A stretch of 64,000 nt of DNA, from NCBI GenBank assembly GCA_934047225.1, contig OW203993.1:23450069-23514068 (forward strand). The letters are read 5' to 3'. Positions within the stretch are counted from its first letter, which is position 1, and each line of letters begins with the position of its first letter. This document shows, piece by piece, positions 30,066 through 42,134 of this stretch. The notes beneath the pieces are model-generated. The model worked only from the letters and a program-made list of their open reading frames with translations, searched no databases and had not been told where the DNA came from. This stretch comes from Ypsolopha sequella. Its lineage: Eukaryota > Arthropoda > Insecta > Lepidoptera > Ypsolophidae. A program made the position numbers and the translations under genes.

Positions 30066-33000
30066 ATGGCTACTACAAAATTGCCGCTTTACTTATTACA
30101 AGAGCTTCTAAACATCACTGATGACATACGGAATCCATTGAAAGGTTCACAACGTATAAAGGTTAGATTTTATCATAATTTGGCACTGGATCAAGAATAG
30201 CTTTACAGGGAGAAGCTTTTGTGTGGCTTCTGTAACCTCCACTTTGCAAAGAAGCCCTACAACCCGGAATAGAAGAGCTTGTATGACATTGATGGATGTG
30301 GAAGAGGCTAAAGAGGTGTGTCAGGATCGTAGGATATGAAAATCTGGAGTCTGCCTACCCCTCTGAGAGACTGGCGTGAGGATATATGTACTTTATTTTA
30401 CTTGAGTCACCTCAAGCTATCATAAAATGTAAGAATAAGATTGGACGTGGGCAGCAATAGTTGGGATTTACTTGTTATCTAGCCACAGGCTTTGAGGTGT
30501 GGAGAAGGTGGGGTTTAGAGGGGGCAATGTGGCTACACCTTGTACTACTCCCTTACCAGGAGATAAGTAGCTTTTTCTTATAAATGAGCAACACAATTGG
30601 ACACCAGCGGGCCTATTATGTATCTCTAGTTGCCTTCTGGACTGGGTGTCTATCATCAAAAATATAGATATATCATCGAATTCCGATGTCCTAAGGATAT
30701 GTTCGCACTTGAAGTGACAACACAGACTGTTAATAGTTCAATACCCACTAAAGGCAATTTTGAAATTTCAGTTTTTATCTGTGTTTTTGATGATAGGCAC
30801 CTCGTTCAGTTGGCAACTAAAGATACAGAATAGGGGGGCTGATCCCAACTATATTGTTTCTAGCCACGATCTAATAAACATGATCAAATTTCCACAACGC
30901 CCCCAGTTTTATGTAATAATATGTCATAGCCATATCATTCATGATTTGACTAGTCATATCATAAATTGCATTAAAACTAGGCAGGGGATCGCCTCACTCC
31001 GCTTTGCTTGGCTCCCCAAACATTTATTTACATGTAAATCTAACATGCTCATCCTTGCTATGCTCTTTGTAACACTTATTTTTTACTTTTGCTTAAGTTT
31101 GAGATGGACAGATGTGGTTTTAAAAATCTCCATGGGGGATGGTACCAAATGACAGCCCCCCCGGATGGATTCAAACCTCTCGAATTGTATGAAAATCATG
31201 ATTTAAAGCTTAATTTCTAAGAAATTTCATATTAGTATTTCTCAAAAACTAAGGATCTCCTGATGGGGGAGGTGGTACCAGGAGGCAGTTCTCCTCTCCC
31301 TCTTATCCCTGCCTCCCCCACTCTTCAATGCCTGCAGCTGGATTCCAAAGCCAACCCTAATAGTCAAAAGTAGACCTTAGTTTCTTGAAAATGAAGATTG
31401 GCTTCCTTATCCTTGAGATCATACTCTTAGACCTAAGGCTGAGGATTTGTGTAACTGGTAGATCTCTAAGATCAGACTACCTTGGGTTAGCACAGTCCTA
31501 TGATTATCTCGAAACAGCTCTTTATGATACAAATATAAATTATATAAAATAATTTAATTCAGCGGGTCTACCGCGTAATTCTCATTTTCATCAACATCAA
31601 CTTGAGATTGAAATTTGACGTGCGTGCGACGACGCCCGCCTATCATGCCATCTCTTTTGCACGCGTTGAATTTCGCATGCATTTGCTTGAAGTTGATACA
31701 AATGAGAATTACGCGGTAGAGCCCCTGTAACTTAATCATACATTTAAATGTAAATGTATGATAAAATTTATGATTATTCTAAGAATACATTTTTGCAGCC
31801 AAACCTCTAGTAAAATTTATTCAGGTAAGATTCTAAAATATATATTTTATATTATCCTTTCAGTATACCTGCTTTGATGTGTCAAAAACAGTAATAGCAT
31901 TTGGAGCCACCAGTGGAGGCATCTATGTCTTCAACAGAGACCCGTGCGAATTTGTGCAGCTGATTCCTAATAAGGTATAGAATTCTGAGATATTATTATT
32001 ATGTAGGTACACTTTTCAGTCACGGGCCCATTTGAAAGGCATTCATGGGGCCGAAACCAACATTGAAGAGGCCTTTGGTACCATTTAATCTAAATGTGAG
32101 ATGACTGCATCCATGGAGGTCTCTCCCTCAATGTATCATTGAGATACACTAACCGACAGTCCCCCACAGTTGCCAAACTATTGCCAGGAAGGATGCGAGT
32201 TGGAGTGGGCTATGAGGATGGGATGTTAAATGGGCCGGATAACAGGGCTATGGAGTGAGATAGCGGACATCTGCCTCGAAAATCTCTCACAAATTTAAGT
32301 ATGGCAGATGGTGACTTGCTGCTTGATAACTATCCAACAGGATAGCCGTTGTGGGCCCCCTATCTAGCCACCATGGGGCAGCAGCTAAGGTTGCCGAGAG
32401 GTAAGTCTGCGGGGCGCAAGATCCTTATACCATCAAGTGCCCCCGGCGTTATGACATTTTACACTTCCAACCTGGAGCATAGGTTCCGCTCTTGCATCTC
32501 CACTCTGGCCAGCTGATTAAGGCAAGCGCAGAGGCGGGGGGTGTGTTGCTGTGTGTATGTGTGTGTGTAAGCGCATGTGTGATAGTGTCCCCTGGAGGTA
32601 GGGTCCGTGGTGTCGCCACTCACCATCGGCTCGCCACATGCCGCCCTGCGGTGACTGATTGCACTGGACGTACCAGAAGGCGATGGGGTCGTCACTTCTC
32701 TACGCCTTTATTATTATTATTATTAAAGCTTTATTTTCTACTTAACAGTTAACAAAAAAAATGTATACATCTAATTATAATTATTTCTTTTCATTTCTTT
32801 GTTTTCATGTGGCCCCTCTATGGGTAAAAGCCTCCTCCATTCTTTTTCACCTTTCCCTGTTTTTGGCTGTATGCATCCAACTTTTTCCTCCTGTGTTTAT
32901 GATGTCGTCGTCGGCCCATCTCTTCTTCTGTCTTCCCACATTTGTTTTGCCATTTGGGCCCTGCCATTTAGTTGTTTCGTAAGTCCATCTCTTATCTTTA

Positions 33001-36000
33001 TACCTTGACAAGTGCCCTGCCCAGTTCCACTTCTGTTTCAAACTAAAATGTAGAGCATCTGTTAATTTAGTTTTCATGCGGATGTCCGCGTTTCTCGTTT
33101 TTTGTATTTTTCTAAGTTTCAGTATACTTCGTTCCATTGCATGCTGACAAGATGAAATTTTGTTTTTTACTTTTTCAGTGAAGTCCCATGTCTGGCTAGC
33201 GTAACTTAAGTTTTGGGATATTAATAATTCTGAGATAGAAATAATTAGAATAAATACATATCAGGCATTGATGTTTCATCTGACAAAAATTTTAAAATAC
33301 ATCATACTAGATTTTGCAGTTTTTATTGCTATCAGTGGGTGATAGTGGGTGTCACATTTGCTAACTTCTGGCCTTTTATGTTTTGTATGTACCCATCTTT
33401 TTTTAATAATGCCTTCTGCAATATTCCAGGATGGTGCCATCACCCGTCTCTCCATATCCCCAGATGAGAAGCACATTGGCTTCTCCAACGGCAAAGGAAC
33501 AGTATCAGTGAGTCTATGCGAACAAACCCTCAGTGGAGCTCACAAGACCGGCTCAAGTAAAGAACATCATGGTAATGAGGTCACAACGATGGTCTGGGGT
33601 GGGAATAACATGCTGTTTTCTGGAGACGATATTGGCAGGGTCTCTGTGTTGCAGTTGCCAAACTTTATTGTGAGTTTTCTGTTGATTCCCTCTTATAGTG
33701 AATGTGCAGGGTATAAAAATAACTATTTCTAAGTTTACTGAGAGTTGTAGCTTGCATTGTTTAAAAGTATTTAATGCCTTTAACGATAGTTTTAGGAGAG
33801 CATAATCGCAACACTTGGAGTTTGATACTCCGAGACTGATTTCGTGAAACGGTTTCGTTTGCTTAGAATAGAATGACATTAACATTTGGAAGTAAATTTT
33901 TAAAGCTTTTCCATTTATTTGACATCTGAGTTAATTATTCCCATTTCATATGCCTCATTTACAACTAATACAATACAATACAATACAATCATTTATTCTC
34001 CATATAACAGTGTCCGTTAAATTAAATTAAATTAAATAAAAATAAAAATTAACATTATAAACGTAGCTTATTATTAACATAATATAAAATTAAAATACTA
34101 TCAAACAATTGATAGAAGTCAATCAATCAATCAATCAAATAATTTATTTGTGAAACATAGGTTTACATGCGTAGATGACAACAATATTTAATGTGCTCTA
34201 TGTTTTGCCTCAGAGGCGTACAAAATTTCATAAAACAATAATACACAATATTAAAACAGTTTTTATATAGATGCATTTACAATAACATCATAATTCACAT
34301 TCATGTCATTAAAATAATAAATTAGACAATATAATAATTCAATTCAATTTAACATAATACTTAATAAACTCAAAGATGTCGCAGTTATAGAATAATAAAA
34401 AGCCCTATGGAAATTAATAATTTCATTTAACATTTGTCAAGAAACTCAGAAATAGTATAATAGCATTTTTCAATAAGGTATGTCCAAAGTTTGTATTTAA
34501 AATGTATCAAGTCCAGGTCTTTTATTTCATGAGGCAAGTTGTTATAGATTTTAGGTCCCATGCGTACTATGCTATTATGTATTAGGGTTGTGTTGCTCTT
34601 TTCAATGTAAAGTCTATTTCTATTTCGTAGCTGCTTATCGTTTACCTGAGAAATTTTCTTAAATAGTTCAGGGTTTGTTTTCACAAATAATGAAGCTTCG
34701 TAAATATACATACATGGTAGCGTAAGAATCTTTAGCTCCTTAAAATGAGGCTTACATGTATCTCTAGATTGTAAACCACATATAGCCCTGATACACTTCT
34801 TTTGAGCCTTAAATACCAAATTTACATCTGTGGAATTGCCCCAAAAGATAAAAATATACATATAAATAACAAAACCAATTAAAAAAAAACTATTCTGTCA
34901 TTGAATTTGATTTCAATTTTAAACACAAATATTCTGTAATTGAATAAAATGGATTTTTCTCAAAAAATCTCTTTAGCTTGTTTTTAAATTCTAGTTGCGG
35001 TAATCTAGTAATCTGTATAGGTAGTTTGTTATACATCGCAATTTTTACATATATGCCTTGTTTTTGCGTTTTGGTCAGTCTAGTTCTTGGTGTGATTAAT
35101 TTGTCTTTATTTCTTGTGTTATAACTGTGAATATCTTTGTTTTTTGGCAATGTTTCTTTTTGTGCATGTATTTCTAATAGTGAATTAAATATATAAAGTG
35201 AAATAACAGTCATTATCTTATTAAGCTTAAAATAATTACGAGCAGACTTACGTCTGTGTAGTCCATTTATTATTCTTACTGACCTTTTTTGAGCTATTAA
35301 GACCCGTTTTATCTCTGCTGCGTTGCCCCAAACAGTGATCGCATAGTTAATTACTGATTGTATGTAGGCATAGTAAACAGTTAGAAGAGTTTGTTTGTCT
35401 ACAAGGTTTTTTAATTTTAATAGCGCGTAGTTTGCACTGGCCATTCTCTTACATATTTTCTCTACATGTGCGGAATGACTCAAAGTGTAGTCTATAACGA
35501 AACCGAGAAAAGTAGTTTCAGTAAAAGGAATTTCATCTTTTTTGTTTTTTCTACTCCTGTAAGACATAACAATACTTTTTTGGTCGTTTAAAAGTATCCC
35601 GTTTGCTTCAAACCAATCTTTTAATAGACTTATAACACTAAGAGTACAATACATAGGCTCACGTCTATATCCCTAAGAGGTAAGCAGAGACTACAGATAT
35701 CCATCTGCTATGATCTCAACACATCTCTTTTGCTTCTACATTCATGAATTGAGTCATACAAGCTCTTCTATTCTGGGTGCCTGTGACTTGTTTGTTCTTC
35801 ATTTTGTCAGCGTAAATACTTTAACGGCCGCTTTTGTATATTCCTAAATCATCTGATAGACCCATACATAAATATAGGAGCTTAAAGGCGATATCTATCC
35901 TAACTTTATGTCTTAGTCCTTTGTAAGTTTTCCAATTTGATTTGGTGCTACAAAAATACTTAACTTTTCTCTTTCTCAATTCCAGGCAAAGACAATCTTC

Positions 36001-39000
36001 CAGAGCTCATCACAAACCATTATGAACCTAGACTCACGGATCTGCCAACTAGATGTGAAAGACTCCATGCTGTTAGTTTCTACTATCACCAGATGCTATA
36101 TCTGTGATACAGAAAGAGAACAATATAGACAAATAGGCCAGAAACTCCGAGATGGAGAATATGGAGCCTGTTTTGTAACAACAGAAAAGAAGCTACAAAA
36201 TGGTACAGCAAATGAAGAAAACAAAGATTATCAAGAAGTCAAGAAGTTTAATATAGTAGATGGTGATCAGGCTTTTCATGTCAGCGAAAAATTGGCGAAT
36301 ACTGCTATTATTTGCGCTAGACCATCTTCGAGATTGTGGGAGGCTAGCATAGATGGTACTGTCAAAAGAACGCACCAATATAAACAGGTTTTAGCTAGAC
36401 AACCTCTAAATATTATATCAATGGAGTCATATAATAACGAAAATGTGACAATAGAAGGATTTTCAAAAGAAAACGAAGGACAGTCTTGTAATTTTCCAAA
36501 AATATTTAGCATAAACAACAGTGCCATATTCTCTTACAAAAAAGATGCGCTATATTTTTTGGATATTCAAGACGTTGATAACACGATGTGGTTTGATACA
36601 TACAAAAATATTGTGGATTGCAAATTGTATCATGACCTATTATATTTGTGGCTACAAAATGGCTCTCTTATATGTTTAAGGTTTATGAAACTAGATAAAT
36701 TTCTCATGAAATGCTACTTCGATGAAAAATATGTCTTATGTACAGAGTTATGTGCCTTGTTTTCTAATTATTTACTATCAAGTAATACTCTTTCCACTAA
36801 ACTACATACTTTAGTCGGTCTAAGAGATAAGCTACAAAATAAAGAAGATTTGAACAAAATTGAGGATGTTTTATCAAAGTTTGACTGTCTGAAATCGAAT
36901 GATGCTACTCAAATGAAATCTGGTATTTATGTAGTAGATAATACGTATCATACGAAAGAATCACTCCTAAGTGATGAAGAAGAAAATATAAACCAAACAG
37001 ATGAAAACAAATACACTCAATTGCCACCAGAGGCTTTGCAAGCTTTTAAAGAGTTGAGTGTTTCAATGTCAGACAAACTAAGCTCAAGCAAAAAGATTAT
37101 AAAAGAAAAATGGGGAGATTTCGAGGAGAGAATGAAACATTTGAGTGGAGACAAACCTCAAATTCAGGAAACGGTAGTACATAAAAGAATTATACAAGAG
37201 AATCAAGTGTCTAGAGATTTTTCTAATGACAACGCATCTGGAGAACCCAGTTTACCATTGTATGATGATATTATTTATAAAGAATCTAGTCAAAAAGCCA
37301 TAGAAATAGACAATGACGCGATACAGAAGGATAAATTGACCACAGAAAGAGAAAGACTATGTAAATCCTTATATCAACACTTTAGACTAAGTTTATTAGG
37401 AAAAGATACAGAAAATTCGAATTTATTATATATTCTAGACAGCTGTGATATTAAAGAGATCTACTATTTAATGTTACTTTTGGAAGAGTATTGTGTATCT
37501 ATAGGTGCGGTAGAAGAATCTAAATTCGCTCCGAATAATATTTTTCTAAACTTCTTGGAAATAACACCAAAGAGGGTAGAATTACTAGACAATATCATCA
37601 ATGACGAAGAATTGTACAAATATTTCGTCAATTCCTGTATATCGGTGAATATGAAAACGCAAAAGCTCTCTAATTTGGGTTGCGAATGTGGTTTTCCATT
37701 ACCTTATATGAGAACGAATCAAACGCCTTTGTATTCCGAAATAATAGACCAATTCATAGAACGCCAATGGTCGAGTCAAACTGAAGAACAGTGCTACGAT
37801 ATTTGCAAGAGAATGCCATATTTGTGGAGAAAAATCCTATGCTTGCGTAGAAACGAAGACCTGTCAAACATCCTGCAGCTTATCCTACAAATGTTAGATG
37901 AAAATTTACTCCATTCTTTTCTACCACAGTTCTCTTTAGAGATTTGGGATCGAGCTGTTCAATTGTATGCCGTATTACATGCAAATAGATGTCTCAATTG
38001 CAATAAAACTTTTGACCATATGTCAGTGAAACAAACTCTTTCTTGGGATCATATTGGAAGATTGATGATAAAATCTATTGGTGGAATAAATGCGCTTAAA
38101 GTTATGGAAAAACACGCAGATTTAATAGGTATTGGAGAAATAAGTATGAGATTTTATCACACCTGTTTTCTTGTGACGCTATATGAAAAATACGATAGCA
38201 CAATAGTTTGTCAACTGACTGATACGATTTATACATCGTATGATTTTGAAGACGCTGTTCTAGAGGTTTGTAAAGTCTTTGTTATCCTTACTCTTCCTTC
38301 TTATATTATGTTGCGGGGATTTAATTAAACCTATTTTTAAATTAAAAAACTAGGTTACTTTATAAAAACCTAATATTAAATTCTTAGACTTTTAATTTAA
38401 AACCGGATTCTATTAAATCTCCGCGACATATACACACATAAAAGGCAACATCTGCTTGTTTGTATTTTAAATTGCTTCTGAATTATGTACTAAGAATTTT
38501 TTTTAGGTCTTAACAATTCCTTCAAAAACCTAGCTGACAGTCAAAACTGCATTAAAATCCCTTGAGAGGCGTAGCAATCCTAGTTCGTACTAAAGAAATA
38601 CCAAAACCATTTGTAAATCATAGATATTCTTAAGGTAGTGTATATTTATTCTGATTACATTACAGAATTTCTAGGTTCCCAAATATATATTAAATAAGAA
38701 CACTGATTAATACATGAAATATAGGAATAATAAGCTTTCAATGGAAATTTTAAATCGCTTTGTATGTCATCTTTAAATCAGTGTCCTTTCAAAATATATA
38801 GGTATTCGGGAACCAAGATATTCTGTAATCCAATCGGAATAAACACACACTATCCTCAGAACATCTATGATTTACAAATTGTTTTGGTATTTCGTTTGTA
38901 TGAACTAGGATTGCTCTGCAGGCATCTTAAATGGTTTTCGTTTTAAAGTGGTTGCGTCGGTTTTCGTTCCCAAACGCATAACTTATTATTGTTTATAGCA

Positions 39001-41506
39001 CACTGTGCGTAAAATGACCGCTTTACGCACGCTGCGCTGCATTTTCCGCACTTGTGCTATAAAAAATTATACGAAACTCGTGCGAGAAACTTTTTCTCGA
39101 CTCGTGTGATTGCAGCGAAAAAACGTTTCATCGCTCTCGTATCGTAATATACTATTTCATTATTTTTGAATAAAAGGTATTAAATAAATATGATTTTTGG
39201 CTCTACGCGACAATAGTTTAATGTTAGTTAAGCTTTTCTGGCAAAGTTGTGATATCCGTATCCGTACCCCTATTATAAATGCGAAAGTGTGTTTGTTGGT
39301 TTGTTTGTTTGTTTGTTTGTTGGTTGGTTTATCCTTCTTTCATGCAGCAACGGATCGACGTGTTTTTTTTTGCATAGAGATAGTTTATGGACCGGAGAGT
39401 GACATAGGCTACTTTTTGTCCGGGGAAAATGCAAACGAAATCAGTGCGGGCGAAGCCGCGGGCAAAAGCTAGTTTTATATATTACTTTGTTAATGATCCC
39501 GCGCAGCAATTTTAACCGTGTTTTATAGTTGTTGTACAGGATAATTTACATCGTAATGCATTAAAGAACAGAACATTGTTAAAAAAGCCCAATTGACATT
39601 AAACCATTGTCGAGTAATGTCATAAATCACATTTTCAATGCAAGTGCTCGTAAAGGCCCACTTTTTATGCATCAAAACCGAACAGAAAGTCCATTATTTT
39701 GCCCTAGGGCTTTATTATTATTATTTTTTATATTTATTTACAATGGTTGGCTAATCTGCAGCCTTTCCTGTGTACCATAAATGTTATACTTTTTTTTTCT
39801 TTGTTTAACGGCTCTGGATACAGTCCTTTTGAGCCGGTCATAGTTCAAAAGATTATATTTGTTTTATTTCCTCACACTATGCATTGAAAAACGTAGTATG
39901 ATACACGGGCGTAAGAGCAATAAATTACTTGGTTACGTTTAAAACACTCGCTACGCTCGTGTTTTAAATCGTCCTCGTAAATTATTCCTTTTCGCCCTTG
40001 TAGCATAAACTACTATTATTTAATGCAATTTTTTTCAAAAATAACGATATCAGTAATAATTTGTGCGTTTGGGAACGAGCCCTGATTCTGACGCAAACCA
40101 TCTCAAGTGCCATTCATTCAAACGCCGTATGTTGCATTTTTCTAGTAACTTAGCCGGTCGGTAGAGAGGGGAGGTCACAGGGGACATGCCCCCCCCCCCC
40201 AAATCATCCACGCTGGTTCCAAAATCTCCCAAAACTTGACGGTTAAGAAATATTTTAAATAGATATACAGCGTGTAACAGAAAGGTGTAACCATATTTGA
40301 AGACCTTATTCAGTCAATGGTATAGAACAACTTTTACTATGGACAAACCCAGTAACCCGAAAAAAAAAATCAACTGTTTCATAGAAAAATGCAATGCCGC
40401 TCGGCCGAAATGTATGGAACGGCAGATTTTTTTTTTGAGATTTCAGGGTTGGCTCCATAGTAAAAGTTGTTCTATACCATTGACTGAATAAGCTAAATAT
40501 GGTTACACGTTGTATAGCACTTTTTTAGCACTGCTAAAAAGTATTAACTGCCAAGTAGTAGAAAATGTTAAAAGAATTAAATAAAATAACAAAAATTGCA
40601 TGTTATACTGTACCCACCCCAAAGACAACTCCCCCCTCCCCCAAACTCTAGGCTGCGACCGTTTCTAACTCGACGAGCATGCACCATTGAGTTTATTTGC
40701 ATAGAAAAGTAGATTCTGAAGGCTTTAATTTAATTTAATTTATTTATTTATTATTTACATTTATACTACACAATCTTTGCCTGCTGTCGAAACTAAATTT
40801 TCTTCATAGCAAAATGGTCCTTAAGTGATACGAACAGAGGCTTAATTAGTTTGGAAAAATTTAAGTATTGTCAGCACTAAAACTAAAATTAAAGCCTTTA
40901 GAATCGGCTTTATTATTTGGCGAACGGTGAAAACAATGTGATTGTATATTTTAAAAAGTCTGAATTCTACCTCCTATAATGTTTGGACGAAGAAAATTAT
41001 CGGCGAAACGTGGGTGTACAATTGTTAACTGTTCTAAGACAAAATCATGTGATAATATGTTTTTATATCCTCGACTCGAAAAGGCAATATCAACAAAACA
41101 TTTTCTTTGTATGAAGTTAAATTAGGTACGATTTCTTTTCTTTCAGATCAGCAAATTGCTAAGGAGCACAACAAATGGACAAATAAAGAACACAGCTTTA
41201 CCGATTACTGTCGCTGCGAAATCACCGCACTGGGGCTTGTATAGTATTTTCGAAAAAATAATTTCAAACACAAACTCAACTGAAAATTTTGAACTGAAAA
41301 TAGTAACACTAGAAGATATTTTAGAGAATGTAAGTGTGAGCAATGGCAACACTGATTGCAGTCTGTGTGGGTTGCCATTAGTGAATGAAGTATTGATCAA
41401 AGATGGCGGATTGTGGGTTTTTAAGTGTGGCCATATCTTTCATGGTACGTGTTTGGATTTGAATAAGTTAAAATTGTGCCCATCGTGTAATGTAAGTGTA
41501 AAGTAA
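30066..41506 (+). CDS. HPS5: HPS5 orthologue (BLOC-2 subunit; Drosophila pink)
   Basis: Five exons splice in phase 0 throughout: 30066-30161, 31864-31974, 33430-33669, 35986-38265 and 41147-41506, giving 1028 residues (human HPS5 is about 1.1 kb of codons). The N-terminal half is the WD40-like propeller with family signatures: FGATSGGIYVFNRDPCEF, SPDEKHIGFSNGKGTV, MLFSGDDIGRVSVLQL and SRICQLDVKDSMLLVSTITR. A helical middle follows with an acidic linker (SDEEENINQTDE). The C-terminus ends in a RING-like cysteine set (CSLCGLP, KCGHIFHGTC, CPSC). HPS5 acts with HPS3 and HPS6 in BLOC-2, directing cargo to lysosome-related organelles, in insects eye and epidermal pigment or urate granules. No defect seen in coding sequence. 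Introns are loaded with repeats. Confidence 0.9.
30235..30395 (+). mobile_element. LINE 3' fragment, family C copy 2
   Basis: In HPS5 intron 1. Matches the end of family C: GGAATAGAAGAGCTTGTATGA, TTGATGGATGTGGAAGAGGC, GTGTGTCAGGATCGTAGG and GTCTGCCTACCCCTCTG. Heavily 5'-truncated. Confidence 0.7.
30620..30827. mobile_element. MITE family G copy 1 (GTATCT..AGTTGCC ends)
   Basis: Arms of about 45 bp share GTATCT, AGTTGCC, CTGGACT/CTGAACG and TATCATCAAAAA. The second copy is at 42873-43079. The interior holds AATAGTTCAATACCCA in both. Confidence 0.75.
30840..31550. other. HPS5 intron 1, no gene recognised
   Basis: Contains a CTCACTCCGCTTTGCTTGGC-type motif (30985-31015) also seen at 43870 and 48130 (and reversed at 47700), plus TA-rich DNA. 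No exon seen. Confidence 0.4.
31560..31727. mobile_element. Short hAT-like MITE, family B copy 2
   Basis: Near-identical to 7571-7735, with shared interior AAATTTGACGTGCGTGCGAC. Left end CAGCGGGTCTACCGCG, right end CAGGGGCTCTACCGCG reversed. Confidence 0.7.
32000..32720. repeat. Dispersed repeat ending in (TTA)n, HPS5 intron 2
   Basis: GC-richer than its surroundings, ending at a TTATTATTATTATTATTA tract near 32709-32726. Partly shared with 16840-17130. Contains a TG-rich microsatellite near 32555. No protein match recognised; probably an untranslated LINE part. Confidence 0.5.
32747..33225 (-). pseudogene. RTE-like LINE C-terminal fragment
   Basis: The minus strand reads LSYASQTWDFTEKVKN, then MERSILKLRKIQKTRN, TKLTDALHFSLKQKWNWAGH and NVGRQKKRWADD, which is the end of a non-LTR ORF2 beyond the polymerase. 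A frameshift after WADD and 5' truncation mark it as dead. It lies in HPS5 intron 2, antisense to the gene. Confidence 0.75.
34118..34861 (-). pseudogene. 5'-truncated CR1/L2-like LINE with CAAT-type tail
   Basis: 145 codons open (FWGNSTDVNLVFKAQKKCIR, IVRMGPKIYNNLPHEI), which is the thumb/C-terminus of the reverse transcriptase. The 3' UTR runs down to a TTGATTGATTGATTG repeat at 34118-34137, the kind of short-repeat tail used by CR1/L2-like LINEs. Antisense in HPS5 intron 3. Confidence 0.7.
34890..35654 (-). pseudogene. 5'-truncated CR1/L2-like LINE, second copy
   Basis: 254 codons open: WFEANGILLNDQKSIVM, TTFLGFVIDYTLSHSAHV, YIQSVINYAITVWGN, MYNKLPIQITRLPQLEFK. It corresponds to the end of the polymerase domain and thumb, without the catalytic YADD. 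Related to, but not the same family as, the copy at 34118-34861. It sits directly against a family C LINE end (35655-35805). Confidence 0.75.
35655..35805 (-). mobile_element. LINE 3' fragment, family C copy 3 (reversed)
   Basis: The reverse complement matches the family C tail: AGAATAGAAGAGCTTGTATGA, ATGTAGAAGCAAAAGAG, ATCATAGCAGATGG and GTAGTCTCTGCTTACC. Confidence 0.65.
38574..38917. repeat. Fold-back repeat, arms about 130 bp, HPS5 intron 4
   Basis: Arms share AATCCTAGTTCGTAC/AATCCTAGTTCATAC, GAAATACCAAAAC, ATTTGTAAATCATAGAT, ACAGAAT and GGTTCCC. The loop is about 90 bp. Probably a MITE; ends not defined. Confidence 0.7.
39255..39472 (+). mobile_element. Non-autonomous Helitron
   Basis: Starts TC after A and ends CTAG before T, the expected A^TC...CTAG^T arrangement. 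A small hairpin GCGGGCGAAGCCGC stands about 10 bp before the end. The interior (CCCCTATTATAAATGCGAAA, TTGTTTGTTTGTTTG, GACATAGGCTACTTTTTGTC) is the pattern I know from very abundant lepidopteran Helitrons. In HPS5 intron 4. Confidence 0.8.
39610..40020. repeat. Dispersed repeat, inverted copy of 3745-4125
   Basis: Reverse complement of the 3.7-4.1 kb repeat, with GCCCTAGGGCTT, CTGCAGCCTTTCCTGTGTACC and TTTCCTCACACTATGCATTG. Confidence 0.65.
40266..40514. mobile_element. MITE family E copy 2
   Basis: Same TACA(A/G)CGTGTAAC ends and interior CAATGCCGCTCGGCCGAAAT as the copy at 15514-15786. TA outside each end. Confidence 0.8.
40710..40908. mobile_element. MITE family F copy 2
   Basis: Ends GATTCTGAAGGCTTTAATTT and GCCGATTCTAAAGGCTTTAA (reversed), matching 18706-18864. 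Contains an extra TTTATTTA-rich stretch. Confidence 0.65.
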
Positions 41507-42134
41507 TTTTATTACTTTTACGTTTTTTTAATATACAATGTGTAAATGGCAGGTAGTTATCCCAAAAGCACAGAATACTTAATAGTACAGGCACAAAAGA
41601 ATCTCTCCGCAAAGACAATTTAATAAATAGTGACTCTTTCTACGACGCAATAAAGTGCAGTTTAGCTCGCTCAGCGTTGCACGCCTGAAATTTTATTCAC
41701 TTACAAGGCGCCTCTCCTTCTATCACGTAACTCTGTCTCTTCTTAACCCACTCAATATTCTCGCTCCAGGCCTGTCTATATACTTGTAGCTTATAGCCTT
41801 AGTGAGTGCGCCAAGCCTGCACAAAGTTAAAATCAATATATTTTTAAATTGCGTTTTGTGTTTTTCGGTGTGACCAGTAGATTATGTGTTTTTTTTATGT
41901 AAAGATACCAGTAATATTACACCTGTATACACAACTGCACAAGTGTTTTTACTAAATTAATACTCAGTTTTTGATTTGAGTTGTTCTCGCCAAGAAAGCC
42001 AATCACAGCGCTATGTTACATACATACATAAGTATCCCTTTACCTGAAATTCTCAAATGTCACATCAAGTTAAAGTTCTACCATATATTTTGCAATAAGA
42101 AACACTTAGGCCCACTTGCACCTAGCTGCATTAA
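41507..42134 (+). other. HPS5 3' flank, presumed 3' UTR then unannotated DNA
   Basis: Follows the stop at 41504-41506. No canonical AATAAA was found close by, only AT-rich variants. No gene or repeat end recognised. Confidence 0.4.
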
